NCBI GenBank assembly: GCA_964030475.1
Contig: CAXIPT010000003.1
Coordinates: 10,761,684 to 10,825,683 of the forward strand
Direction: 5' to 3'
From: Tethya wilhelma
Lineage: Eukaryota > Porifera > Demospongiae > Tethyida > Tethyidae
Length of the DNA stretch: 64,000 nucleotides
Below the pieces are notes generated by a model. The model searched no databases, had not been told where the DNA came from, and saw only the letters and a list, made by a program, of their open reading frames with translations. How positions within the stretch are numbered: the first letter of the stretch is position 1; each line of letters opens with the position of its first letter. Below are positions 12,253-29,218 of this stretch, in pieces. The translations under genes and the position numbers were made by a program.

Positions 12253-12425
12253 CACCATTGCTGATCTAGCACACTTGCTCCGCCCACAGTGATGGCCAGG
12301 TTGCTTTTCAACAGTGAACACTGAGAAAACTTCTAATTGACAATTACACTGTGATATTGACATTCTGACAAATATATCGTCTTCTTCTCGATCAAGAAAT
12401 GCTGTCTCATAAGCTCTTCTTTCAT

Positions 12426-12595
12426 AACATTTATACCCCGCCGCTGTCCAATAAACTTGAGATAAAACAGAGCTGAATGCATAGATGCATAGCTAGAGAA
12501 ACACCTGATGACATTTAACATTTATAAGTGACCGGCCGCTGTCCATATAAAGATAAAAAGAGCTGAATGCATAGCTAGAGAAACACCTGATGACA
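12426..12595. repeat. Tandem duplication, unit about 85 bases
   Basis: Two adjacent units (12426-12513 and 12517-12595) share AACATTTATA, CCGCTGTCCA, GAGCTGAATGCATAG and GAAACACCTGATGACA in the same order, with small insertions between them. Confidence 0.8.
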
Positions 12596-13070
12596 AACTA
12601 TAGAAAGGACACTCTCAAGGTCTAGTACAGTGGCACCGGAGGGAACACAAATATGCAGTGGAGAGTCTAAGAGTTTACTATTACAGGAAATCTCAACAAG
12701 TAAACAACATTTAAATTCGAAGGTTGCCACTTCCTTTGCATGCACCAAGTGAGTGGCTGAAGCCACCACAGAAGGAATTCATTTCACTAATATACAGAGT
12801 AGCAGGGAACACCAACTGAAGCCATTCACTTGTCAATGAGGAGAATCCAATTACAATTGTAAGAGACTCAAGGCTTCAGTTTTGATTGCAACCAGATGCA
12901 TATGCCATGCATGCGCCATGCCTGAAATGTTTGTCTCGACCATGGTCATAATACCAACTCTTTGGAATCTTTGTGCAACTCCATAGGAATGGTGAAATGA
13001 AAAAGGTTCTCACACATGCATCATGCAGAGAGGTCTGTCTGAATTAGTACCATGCATGCATACCTAGCTA

Positions 13071-13250
13071 CACTGTTAAATTTTGGTGTGTAAAATGAAA
13101 GTGAAACTACACATTTTAAACAAAGTGTGCTACTGCCACATGTAAACTGTCCCCAAAAAGTACACACTTCACTTAGTGTGCTACTTCCACATGGAAAGTG
13201 TCACCAAAAACTACACACTTCGTTTTTTAACACACCAAAATTTTACAGTG
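13071..13250. mobile_element. MITE with TA target-site duplication
   Basis: The ends are inverted copies of about 20 bases: CACTGTTAAATTTTGGTGTG on the left, and the reverse complement of the right end, CACTGTAAAATTTTGGTGTG. TA flanks each side. The 180-base body is non-coding and holds the repeated motif GTGTGCTACT(G/T)CCACATG. Size, termini and TA flank fit a Tc1/mariner-type non-autonomous element. Confidence 0.8.
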
Positions 13251-13256
13251 TACTTG

Positions 13257-13539
13257 GCAGGCCCGTAGGGAGGGGGGGTGCAGGGGGGTGCATGTGCACC
13301 CCCCTTTTGAAGCAAAAAGAAGACCTAAGATATACTAGGTACAATCATAAAACATTAAGTTATAGCTTCAAATCATGAAAGATGCTCTAGAATGCACCAG
13401 AACCCCAAAATTAGCCTAAATTTCCAAATTTTTCTGGGGGAGCATGCCCCCAGACCCCCCTAGATTTTCCACTTTTTTATGGGACACTTTCGTCAGTCAA
13501 TATGCACCCCCCTTTCAACAATCCTGGCTACGGGCCTGC
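13257..13539. mobile_element. MITE-like element with GCAGGCCCGTAG ends
   Basis: GCAGGCCCGTAG at the left end is inverted exactly at the right end (CTACGGGCCTGC). The body holds runs of C and G around TGCACCCCCC. It lies directly against the TA-flanked element at 13071-13250. A decayed relative sits at 9450-9690. Confidence 0.7.
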
Positions 13540-13747
13540 TTGGTACTACAAACAAATGACTGCTCAGGGGAGTTAAGGCTGCCTATGCCTTAATTTATTC
13601 GAAATTTAAAGTAATGTATCTATCTCCTAAACGATGGCCTATATTACCATGGCAACACATACAGATGTTCAACAAACTTGCCTCAACATGTTCGTCCATT
13701 TAGTTTGGTCATGTGACATGCATATCATGAATAATTAAGATTTCTTG

Positions 13748-14069
13748 AATTCTTATGAATAATTAATTATGCGGTGGTGAATATGGTTGCTATGGCAACC
13801 AAATTTTTTCCAGTGAGTCGTCTAATATTGGAGTATGTGAATCTGCCCTGAAAAAAGGAATCCGATATATGCGCATAAAGATATAAGCAGTTTTGTGTAC
13901 GTAGCACAACAGGTGTGACTGCTTTTTGGTTAATAAATTTATGCGCATATATCGGATCCCTTTTTTCAGGGCAGATTGAGATACTCCAATATTAGACGAC
14001 TCACTGGAAAAAATTTGGTTGCCATAGCAACCATATTCACCACCGCATAATTAATTATTCATAAGAATT
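13748..14069. repeat. Large palindrome abutting the assembly gap
   Basis: Arms of about 132 bases (13748-13879 and 13938-14069) are almost perfect inverted copies around a 58-base loop. The right arm runs straight into the N block, so the true end is unknown. The arms contain GGTTGCTATGGCAACC, itself palindromic. It is probably a foldback transposable element. Confidence 0.9.
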
Positions 14070-14405
14070 NNNNNNNNNNNNNNNNNNNNNNNNNNNNNNN
14101 NNNNNNNNNNNNNNNNNNNNNNNNNNNNNNNNNNNNNNNNNNNNNNNNNNNNNNNNNNNNNNNNNNNNNNNNNNNNNNNNNNNNNNNNNNNNNNNNNNNN
14201 NNNNNNNNNNNNNNNNNNNNNNNNNNNNNNNNNNNNNNNNNNNNNNNNNNNNNNNNNNNNNNNNNNNNNNNNNNNNNNNNNNNNNNNNNNNNNNNNNNNN
14301 NNNNNNNNNNNNNNNNNNNNNNNNNNNNNNNNNNNNNNNNNNNNNNNNNNNNNNNNNNNNNNNNNNNNNNNNNNNNNNNNNNNNNNNNNNNNNNNNNNNN
14401 NNNNN
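14070..14405. other. Assembly gap (336 Ns)
   Basis: A run of undetermined bases lies between the palindrome and the second copy of the receptor 3' half. The upstream exons of a second receptor gene, if any, would have to be hidden here, but 336 bases cannot hold all five missing exons with introns at the spacing seen in copy 1. Confidence 0.99.
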
Positions 14406-15925
14406 TATTATAATCATAGTACTATCAAAATTATTTCAGGTTCATTTGATGTACAAGATGTTAGAGTAATGCTACATGAAGAAAATTTTAGTGTGCTTAT
14501 ATGTTGTGAGTTTGCACTGGGATCTCAAGCACAAGGTTGTCACATTAACATCACAGCAATTGGCGAGGAGTCTCATCCTAGTCATCAACAAACTATTGTT
14601 AGAAACCTAGTGCAGCAGCAAAGTAGAGTGTCGTGTTGGGAAGAGAATGATATCAGTGCTGATATCACTTACACTATCTCTGTGTACGATTGGGAAAGAG
14701 ATGGCTCGATAAATTTGAGAAAACCTGTTTACTGGTCTTATGTGTTTGTAAACAAGAGTACTCAGGACCAAAACAATAATAGAAGTACACCAGTGCCCAT
14801 CACAGTGCCCAAGACGGACCGAAGGAAGGAAGGTTAGTTTAATTTGAGAAAATAATAGGCACTAACTTAGACAAGTTCTTCACCGTGCCGCTATAACTTC
14901 AGCAAGTTTAAATTGATTCATTTACAGCTATTGCATCTATCTCTTCACAAGACCTAACAGTCAAAAAAACATCAGATTCCATCCTGATTATAATAGGTAA
15001 ACAACTTCAGATAGTAACAGTAACTATTATAATAACCCATACATGCACACTGTCATGCACATAAATCACAGTGTCAGCAGGTGGTTCTGCACTTCTACTA
15101 CTGTTCATCATTCTCACTGTTCTTATGCTGTGCTGTTGTGTACTTGTTAAAAGTAAGCATCAACTTTCAGTCTATATAGACTATTTACAAAAATAGAATT
15201 AAATTTTCATTTTTACTTAAATTTTGATATGATAAATTATAGGGAAAAGAGATGTTGTTTATTCCGTTCACGGCAACTGTGGAAATGCATTGGAAGCCTC
15301 AGAAAATGACAAACATTTTGAGCCGCATAAAATAGGTGCTTCCTGTCAATCTCTCTCATTTGACAACAGCACTTACTGTGGTGTCAACAGAGATGAGAGT
15401 ACCATGTCAACAAATATATATGGCACGTTGTCTTGTCACAAAACCCCAAGTCCTCAGAGGAGAAACCTTGATCCGAATGGATTCACCAATCCTTTGGCTC
15501 TTTCACCATGTGCACAGTACCACTCCATACATCACTCAGTTGGTGACAGGCAAGATGACAGTCCTTCCAGTGACATGGTGACAAATGATGAAGTTCACTA
15601 TCCTGTGTATGATCAGATCCAACCATCTTCTGTACAACCAAACAATTCAACTGGGACTTTCACAATTGAAAATAACAGCTACATAGCCATTACTGATACA
15701 ATGAGACTGGAGAGTAATGCATCTTATGAATGTCCACCAAAGAAAAAAGGAAGATTTCGTGGACCTTTGCCTCAGTTGCCTTTGGAAACAACTCATGATC
15801 AAGGCTGCCAAAGGAATCCCTCCTCAGTCACTGTGTACGAAGCAGTTGGTGATCTGCAGTAACTTTTTGCTGTTTATGTTATGTGAGCCTGTGTACAGTA
15901 TAATATACTCTTAATTGTGTGACTC
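14406..15925. repeat. Duplicated 1.52 kb segment, copy 2
   Basis: Almost identical to 9759-11278 (two substitutions seen). It starts directly at the gap edge and ends in TGTGACTC, after which the sequence leads into the GDI gene. Confidence 0.97.
14440..15862 (+). pseudogene. Second copy of receptor exons 6-9, 5' half absent
   Basis: Exons 14440-14832, 14928-14996, 15072-15152 and 15243-15862 match receptor exons 6-9, with the same reading frames, membrane segment and tyrosine-motif tail. No stop or frameshift is present. The exons for the signal peptide, Ig-like and FN3-like parts are missing upstream. Near-identity including introns points to an uncollapsed allele or a very recent duplication rather than an old pseudogene. 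Confidence 0.85.
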
Positions 15926-16322
15926 CAGTACATTGAATACCAACAGATTATGGTAAAACAGAAGTACAATAATATCAACATGACAAGACTGTATTACATA
16001 CAATGTCATAGATAACTAATAATTGCAGGAATTATATATTGTGGTGTGATCTATGCAATTAATAATCAGCTTATTTTGAAGTTTAAATTATAATATTATT
16101 ATAAATTTTTGTTGTAATGACTGCATCAGGGAGTCTGTTAGATTCTATATAGCATCATTCCCTGCTTGTTGCGCACGCCACACTGCCCTGGCCGGCCGGC
16201 CGGATAATTGATAATGACGTAATGTCATCTGATCAGCACATGATCCTTTCTTGGTTTCAGATCAGAGAAGGAGTGCCGCTGAAACACCTCTTGCTGTGTC
16301 TCATTAACAACTGTTAGCAGGC
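15926..16322. other. Upstream region of GDI
   Basis: About 400 bases between the duplicated receptor 3' end and the GDI start codon. It is AT-rich apart from a CCTGGCCGGCCGGCCGG palindromic patch near 16188-16204. No TATA box is seen at a fitting distance; transcription probably begins after about 16230 (inference). Confidence 0.4.
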
Positions 16323-22810
<6,488 letters not shown>

Positions 22811-23671
22811 CAGTAGCCTACCTTTACTGATGACAATTATATTATTGTAGAGTGTAGTACATGATCGACCTATTGTGTGTGAACCTTACTACTTATTGTT
22901 GTTACCTGACTTGAAAGGTTATAATTATTGTTGTATACTAATGTCCTTTTTGGAAAGCTGTTTCGAAATGAATGTTGTTGCAATTGTATGCCTATCTTAA
23001 TTAATCTTAAGGTTTATAATTATTATTTTTGTTGCATATTGTTATGATAATTTAATTAATGTTACTGCAAGATACAGTAGCTTACACGCTGCAGATCAAA
23101 TATGATTGAGACTTGGATGGCATTCTCTGCTTGCAGGAGCTGTTATATGATTGTGTGTGTAGTAGTTGAGATTGAACTATAATGAACTTTAATCAGTAGT
23201 CAGGTGGAAAAGCATGACCAGGAAATTGTATGCAGATGATTACAAGTAAACTACATGTGCATTATGCTGATTCAGCTAATTTGTGCCCCTAGCTGTATCA
23301 CTATAGCCTCATATACTAAACAATTAATGCCATATTAAAATTAATGTGTGCCTGCATGGAATCATAATAATTATAAGATTAGTATACATATAAGAGCAAA
23401 CTATTACAGGCTAAAGATATAGGGTTACTGGCCCCCAATGAAATTCATGCATTATATATAATTATTATTAATTCTTATAATAATTGTTTTGTGGGTAAAA
23501 AAAATTATTCAATATCAACAACAAAACTTGCAAGCAAAATCTGAAGTTAATAAAGAACACTGGGCCTATAGTGTATTAAATAATTATGTTCACAAAATAA
23601 TATTATTGCTTTTAGTAATGTATCTTTAATATCAGTCATTACTTCTGAAACTTGTACTCTTTTGATGTCGT
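22811..23671. other. GDI 3' flank; duplicated further right
   Basis: AT-rich non-coding sequence between the GDI stop and the convergent minus-strand gene. It should hold both 3' UTRs. Most of it is repeated with a few percent divergence and small indels at 24670-25420. Confidence 0.6.
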
Positions 23672-24228
23672 TTATTGGTCACCCTGCAGCAAGATAAAAA
23701 AAGTTCATGAATTGGTTGTCTACTCAATAATTATAGTTTGATAATATTATTCAAAAACTATGCAGTAGCTCTACTGAGACACGTACCATATGGGAAGAAC
23801 CAGCAGACTTCTTTCTCTCCAAACTCCTACTGGGTAAAAGGTTGCTGAGGTTTGTTGCCAGTGACTTGAAGGAAGAGGAAGAGACCTTGGACTTCTTCGA
23901 GGAGTTGCTACCTCTTCTGATCAATACAGGAGGAGAGCACATCAACTTCAAGGAGCTTGAAGAACCGCTCCTTGACTTATGAGAGGTATTGCTTCCAATT
24001 CTAGGAAGTGTTCCTTCGTTCTCCATGACAGCGGCCACTGGCGAGTCTTTCTGCTTCAATGAATGAGCTGATGACACCAGAGGGGCTGAGTCCTTGGACT
24101 TGAGGGAGGATGAAGACCTTCTTCTTGAAGTACTACTTCCATTCTTTGCAACCACAGCAACTTCTCCATTGACCTGTTCAATGTTTTGGAGTGTGTTCCC
24201 TTCTTTCACTGCCTCAGAGTAGAGCAAC
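23672..24228 (-). CDS. Serine/lysine-rich protein, C-terminal exons
   Basis: Exon 23787-24228 (acceptor directly after a CA/TG run with an N at 24233) encodes about 148 residues rich in S, K and R, with repeated patches such as GSSTSRRRSSSSLKSK, GSNTSHKSRSGSSSSLK and GSNSSKKSKVSSSSFK. Its donor GTACGT joins in phase 0 to a tiny last exon 23672-23683 that adds GDQ and a stop. The patches look like an imperfect internal repeat of about 40 residues, each with basic-serine stretches that would suit phosphorylation. I do not recognise the gene and no folded domain is visible. The 5' exons are lost at the assembly join. Part of this exon recurs at 25525-25587. Confidence 0.55.
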
Positions 24229-24233
24229 CTGAN

Positions 24234-24265
<32 letters not shown>

Positions 24266-24523
24266 ACACACACACACACACATTATAGTTGCATGACCCT
24301 TTAGTGGGGGCACTTGATGCATGGTCGAGTGCTGCACACTTAAGGGCATGCAACTATTTTGTTTGCAATTGACCAACCCCCTGTAACCCCTAGCGACTCT
24401 ATTGTTGCCTCTACCTAGCCAGTAATCGGCAATTAGCCTATAAGTACTTTTTTTGCTAGGCAACGGCAGACAAACAATACACATATACACGCACGCACAC
24501 ACACACACACACACACATACACA
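24234..24523. repeat. CA microsatellites flanking a unique spacer
   Basis: CA runs at about 24234-24280 (after a single N) and about 24495-24518 flank some 210 bases not found elsewhere in the window. The first run provides the acceptor tract of the Ser-rich exon on the minus strand; the second leads into the duplicated GDI exon on the plus strand. Confidence 0.85.
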
Positions 24524-24528
24524 AACAG

Positions 24529-24669
24529 GTGTATATCACCTCGAGCTATGATGCTACTACTCATTTTGAGACAACCTGCAATGATGTCACTGAAATCTAC
24601 AAGAGGGTCACTGGTAATCCCTTCGATTTCTCTACTGTTCAGAGTCAAATTGAGACTGTAGAGCAGTAG
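24529..24669 (+). pseudogene. Duplicated last exon of GDI
   Basis: All 141 bases of the GDI last exon are present, with acceptor, open frame ([17 protein letters not shown] onward) and the same TAG. Differences from 22670-22810 are few and mostly silent. No other GDI exon accompanies it. It could be the start of an uncollapsed allele, or a partial duplication that could only serve as an alternative terminal exon. Confidence 0.9.
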
Positions 24670-25587
24670 CAGTAGCCTACCTTTACTGATGACAATTATA
24701 TTATTGTAGAGTGTAGTACATGATCGACCTATTGTGTGTGAACCTTACTACTTATTGTTGTTACCTGACTTGAAAGGTTGTAATTATTGTTGTATGCTAA
24801 TGTCCTTTTTGGAGAGCTGCTTCGAAATGAATGTTGTTGCAATTGTATGCCTATCTTAATTAATCTTAAGGTTTGTAATTATTATTTTTGTTGTATATTG
24901 TTATGAAAATTTAATGTTACTGCAATTGCAAGATACAGTATAGCTTACCCACTGTTAATCAAGTATGATAAGACTCGGAGTTAGTATGCAACAAAATCAA
25001 GCTGGACACATTTATAGTGCACATCATTGTGGACTACATGTAATCTCAACCATGCACAGCCTGGTATATATATTCTCTGCTTGCATGAGCTATTATATGA
25101 TAGTGCGCATGCAATCATATAAGAAGAGCAAACTATCACAGGTAAGAGCTATAACGCTATAGGTTTAATTACTGTCCCCCAATGAAGTCACATATTGCAT
25201 GGTAATATGTTTTATGGGTGGAAAAATATTCAATATCAACAACAAAACTTGCAAGCAAAATCTGAAGTTAATAAAGAAAATCGGGCCTATAGTGTAATAC
25301 ATAATATTATGTTCATAAAATTATTATTGTTATTAATTTAAATTTAGTAATGTATCTTTTATCAGTCATTACTTCTGAAACCGTTGTACTCTTTTGATGC
25401 CCTTTATTGGTCACCCTGCAACAAAAATTTTTAAAAAATTACGTCCTGAATGGGTGGTCTACTCAATAATTATTATAGTTTGATAATTAATTTTATTATT
25501 CAAAAACTATATGCAGTAGCTCTACTGACACATGTACCATATGGGAAGAACCAGTAGACTTCTTTCTCTCCAAACTCCTACTGGGTA
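24529..25587. repeat. Second copy of GDI 3' end and flank
   Basis: This parallels 22670 to about 23843: GDI last exon, its 3' flank, then the last exon and the start of the Ser-rich exon of the convergent gene. Identity is high but lower than for the receptor duplication, with several indels. It stops at the single N at 25588, inside the Ser-rich exon. Confidence 0.85.
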
Positions 25588-25974
25588 NCATATGAAAGAG
25601 AATTTCATGACTAACAATTTGGTCCAAGTCTCACTCCATAAACTCATTCCTAACTCAAGTTATGCATCAGAACATAGCCAAGAGTTGGTTAAATCAAGCA
25701 AAAATGGCTATATTTTAGTTGGGTATTAAACAGAAGCCATATAATTTCAGAGGCCCAAGATCTTTTTGCCACTCAATCTTGAGGATCTTAAAACACATAC
25801 CAAGTTTCGGCCAAATTCGTGATGGTGATTTAGAAATCTGGTTGATTTGACATGGAATGACCCATGATCATCAGTATCATCATGACATGCATATGTAGAC
25901 AAGTGATTCCAGGTGAAAATTAAGTCTTATGCATACACCCCCACACATAGACATTAGGACAAACAGTCTTGAAA

Positions 25975-27037
25975 ATGGCGTTGCAACAGTTAAGAGCAAG
26001 TGTGGTTGACTTTGTAACCACTTATCCTTATGCTGTAGCAGTAGGTGCAGGAGCAACAGCTGTTCTCTATTATGCTCGTTGTTGGTTCAAAGGAGGGGTG
26101 CGTTATTCCAAGGCTGTGTTGACGGGCAAGACTGTCATCATTACTGGAGCTAACGCTGGTATTGGGTTTGCAACAGCTGTGGACTTGGCCAAGAGAAATG
26201 CCAGAGTGATTCTGGCCTGTCGTAGCGTGGAGAAAGGAGAGAAGGCTGCTGATGAAGTAAGGAAGATGAGTGGAAATGACAACGTTGTCTTTGCTCAGCT
26301 CGACCTGTCATCTCTTGACTCAGTACGGCAGTTTGCAGCTAAGATTCTGGAAGAGGAGCCATGAATCGACATCCTTATCAACAATGCTGGTGTGATGGCC
26401 CTCCCACAAAGACAGACCACCAAAGATGGATTTGAGATGCAGTTTGGAGTGAATCACTTGGCCCACTTCCTCCTCACCAATCTTCTTCTGGATCGTCTCA
26501 AGGAGGCTCCCTCTGCTAGGATTGTCAATGTTTCCTCTAGAGCTCAGGGAAAAGGAACAATAAACTTTGATGATCTTAACAGTGAAATCTCATATATACC
26601 ATGGCCAGCATATAGAATGAGCAAGCTTGCTAATGTTGTCTTCACTCGTGGCTTGGCTCAACGACTCACTGGTACCAGTGTAGCAGTGAATGCAGCTGAC
26701 CCTGGCATTGTCCGTACTGAACTAGCTCGCCACTCTGCTTTTCTGGTAGGTTATCACTAAATGCTCATCATACATGAATCACAATTACAATGTCCACTTT
26801 TTGACTTTGCATCTTAAAATATTTCAGAATTTTCTTGCTCATGTTCCCGTATTCGTTACCAAGTCCCCTCATGAAGGAGCTCAGACGTCCATTTACTGTG
26901 CTGTGTGTGAAGAGATGGAGGGAGTGACTGGGAAGTTTATGGTGGACTGTGAAGTCAAGAAGCCCAATGCTGAAGCTCTCAATGATGATATAGTTGAACG
27001 TCTCTGGCAAGTCAGTGCTCAGATGGTGGGACTGTAG
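25975..27037 (+). pseudogene. Retinol-dehydrogenase-like SDR, copy 3, nonsense codon
   Basis: Two exons (25975-26745, 26828-27037; phase 0) would encode 326 residues closely like copy 2: MALQQL start, N-terminal anchor, TGANAGIG, NNAG, AYRMSK as catalytic Yxxx[10 protein letters not shown], and the SAQMVGL end. Codon 130 is TGA where both other copies have CGA (arginine before IDILINNAG), a typical CpG transition. Everything after it is still open, so the loss is young or the stop is polymorphic. Translation would end before the catalytic residues. Confidence 0.85.
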
Positions 27038-27337
27038 TAGTATAATAAATTGGCCAAGAGTCACAACTGGAGAATTAAATCATGCTAGGTTGCCTCTTAC
27101 CGTGTGTAGATTGTGACTGTAGTTAATTAACCTGTATGACCGTGGAGTAGAGTAAGGTAACATGTTGTATCACTAGGATAGTTGTGGACATGCATTCTAA
27201 TTTCTAGCATGTAACTGACAACAGTCAGAGTGACATGTACTTGTGACCTTTACCAAATTGTCAGCTTAAATTTTTTGAGTATCATGACAATGATGACTTA
27301 AGTATACATGATTGTGGTATTCACTGACTGAACTATA

Positions 27338-29097
27338 TTACATTATTATAGTTGCAATTTCAACACTATTAGTCTTATTTTTGGATGAAGATGAGTAAGA
27401 TGTAAATCCCCCTGCTATAAGAAAACTGTTAGTGTGAATGACACCAGCAAAGCAAAACATCCGAGGAGTCACTGTATGTCCTATTACTTCCCATGTATTT
27501 ACACTAGGGGAGTACACTCTGATAGCAGAAGTTGGTTCGCTATTTCCTTCTCTACCTCCAATAGAGAGCAGTTGGTTGTTCACTGTGATGTATGTGGAGC
27601 CGTAAATAATCCCACTGCAACAGGTTTCATTCCATACTGCTCTCTTTGCTTCGACAATATGGCTTATTGAACACAGAAACATACTATTGTCATCATGTAT
27701 TGAGTATAGGTTCGTCCCAGTCACTACTAGCGTACGAAGATCAGAGGCTGTTGGAAGACTCCCCACTGTAGACCAGTGAGGTGGATGTGTGTTTGTGTCC
27801 AGAAGTTCTAATGTCTTGGAATCTTTTGCAGCGACAATAAGATATGCTCCGTAACTCACTGTCCTCGTTCGTGTCTGATTTCTCGGCATTGATGGAAGTA
27901 GGTCCAACCACTTCAAGGTTTGGCTACTTCTGTCTTCAACTAAACTAAATAGTTTATCAGTACTCGAGCTCTCCAAATTCTCCAGTTCCCCTCCTACCGT
28001 AGTTAGGGCCTTCTTGACAACCGCTATAGAGCAGAACCTCGTGGGAGAACGAGCAATAGGCATTTGTGACCAGGAATGGTTTATCGTGTCATAAGTGAAG
28101 ATGTCCAAAGTGCCACCTGGTCTCATGTATAATGTTCTATCACCATCAAAGGTAGCGTCACATCCACATCTTGCCATTGCACATGGAGCAGCCACACCAG
28201 GCCTCATGATTAGAGCATTAGAGGTTTCCTGCATAACATACAAGTGAAATGATCGAATGGGTCTATGTATGTATTGCTAAGTCAATATTTCACAGGGTGC
28301 ATGTGTAATTTTTATAGCCATAGTCCAATTGTGTGTTTTTACTTGTGAACAGCATTTGAGTGTACGCAGTTAAGGAAAACTATAAACTACAACACTACTC
28401 TATCTGTGGGTGACAATTGAACAGCAGGATTAAATATGACAGTGTAACATTGTTGACATAGATCTGAATAGTAATAGTTATGCTGGTGGGTAGTTCCCTA
28501 AACCTATTAAGTGACATTAAAAAGCATTGAGGTCACTATTACAAACTTATGAGTATCATGTTACCATACACCCACTAGGGATTCAGCATAATTATGTATA
28601 GTGAAAATCATGTCAATTCAGCTAGCAATCATGCCAGTAACAAACACAATAATAGTAACCTATGTGACTATATACCTGTATCTGTTGCTCTTGCAAAGGT
28701 TTAACTAAAGACACTGGTATGTAACCTTTTCTACTGCCATCTCTGTTCATTCCGTAGTACCAGTTCTGAGGGTCAGTAGTAGCCTTGTCACTGATTAGTA
28801 AGGTGTCTTCCTTATTGAAACTTAGCTCGTGGTATTCACTACGCCCTTTGTAGGACTGCAATGCCAAAGCCCTTCTCAATGATCTTGAGTCTAAATCATT
28901 GTAAAAAAAACATGGCACTGAGTGGACAGTACATGTTTTGCAATGTCAATTGACCCATGCAAGTTGTACACTGACGTAATTTGTAAATTAGCAAGTTTTG
29001 TCAATAATTACTGACCAGCAGCTGCTGAGTCATGTTACCTAATGTGTCTTCAGGACTATTAAGTTTTAGTACTGCATCTCCTGAAAACTGATTATGC

Positions 29098-29156
<59 letters not shown>

Positions 29157-29180
29157 GTGCGTGTGCGTGTGTGTGTGTGT

Positions 29181-29218
<38 letters not shown>

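Noticed and set aside
15926..16322. CpG-island-type promoter for GDI
   Set aside because: Only one short CCGG-rich patch is present; the rest is AT-rich, so the claim cannot be supported.
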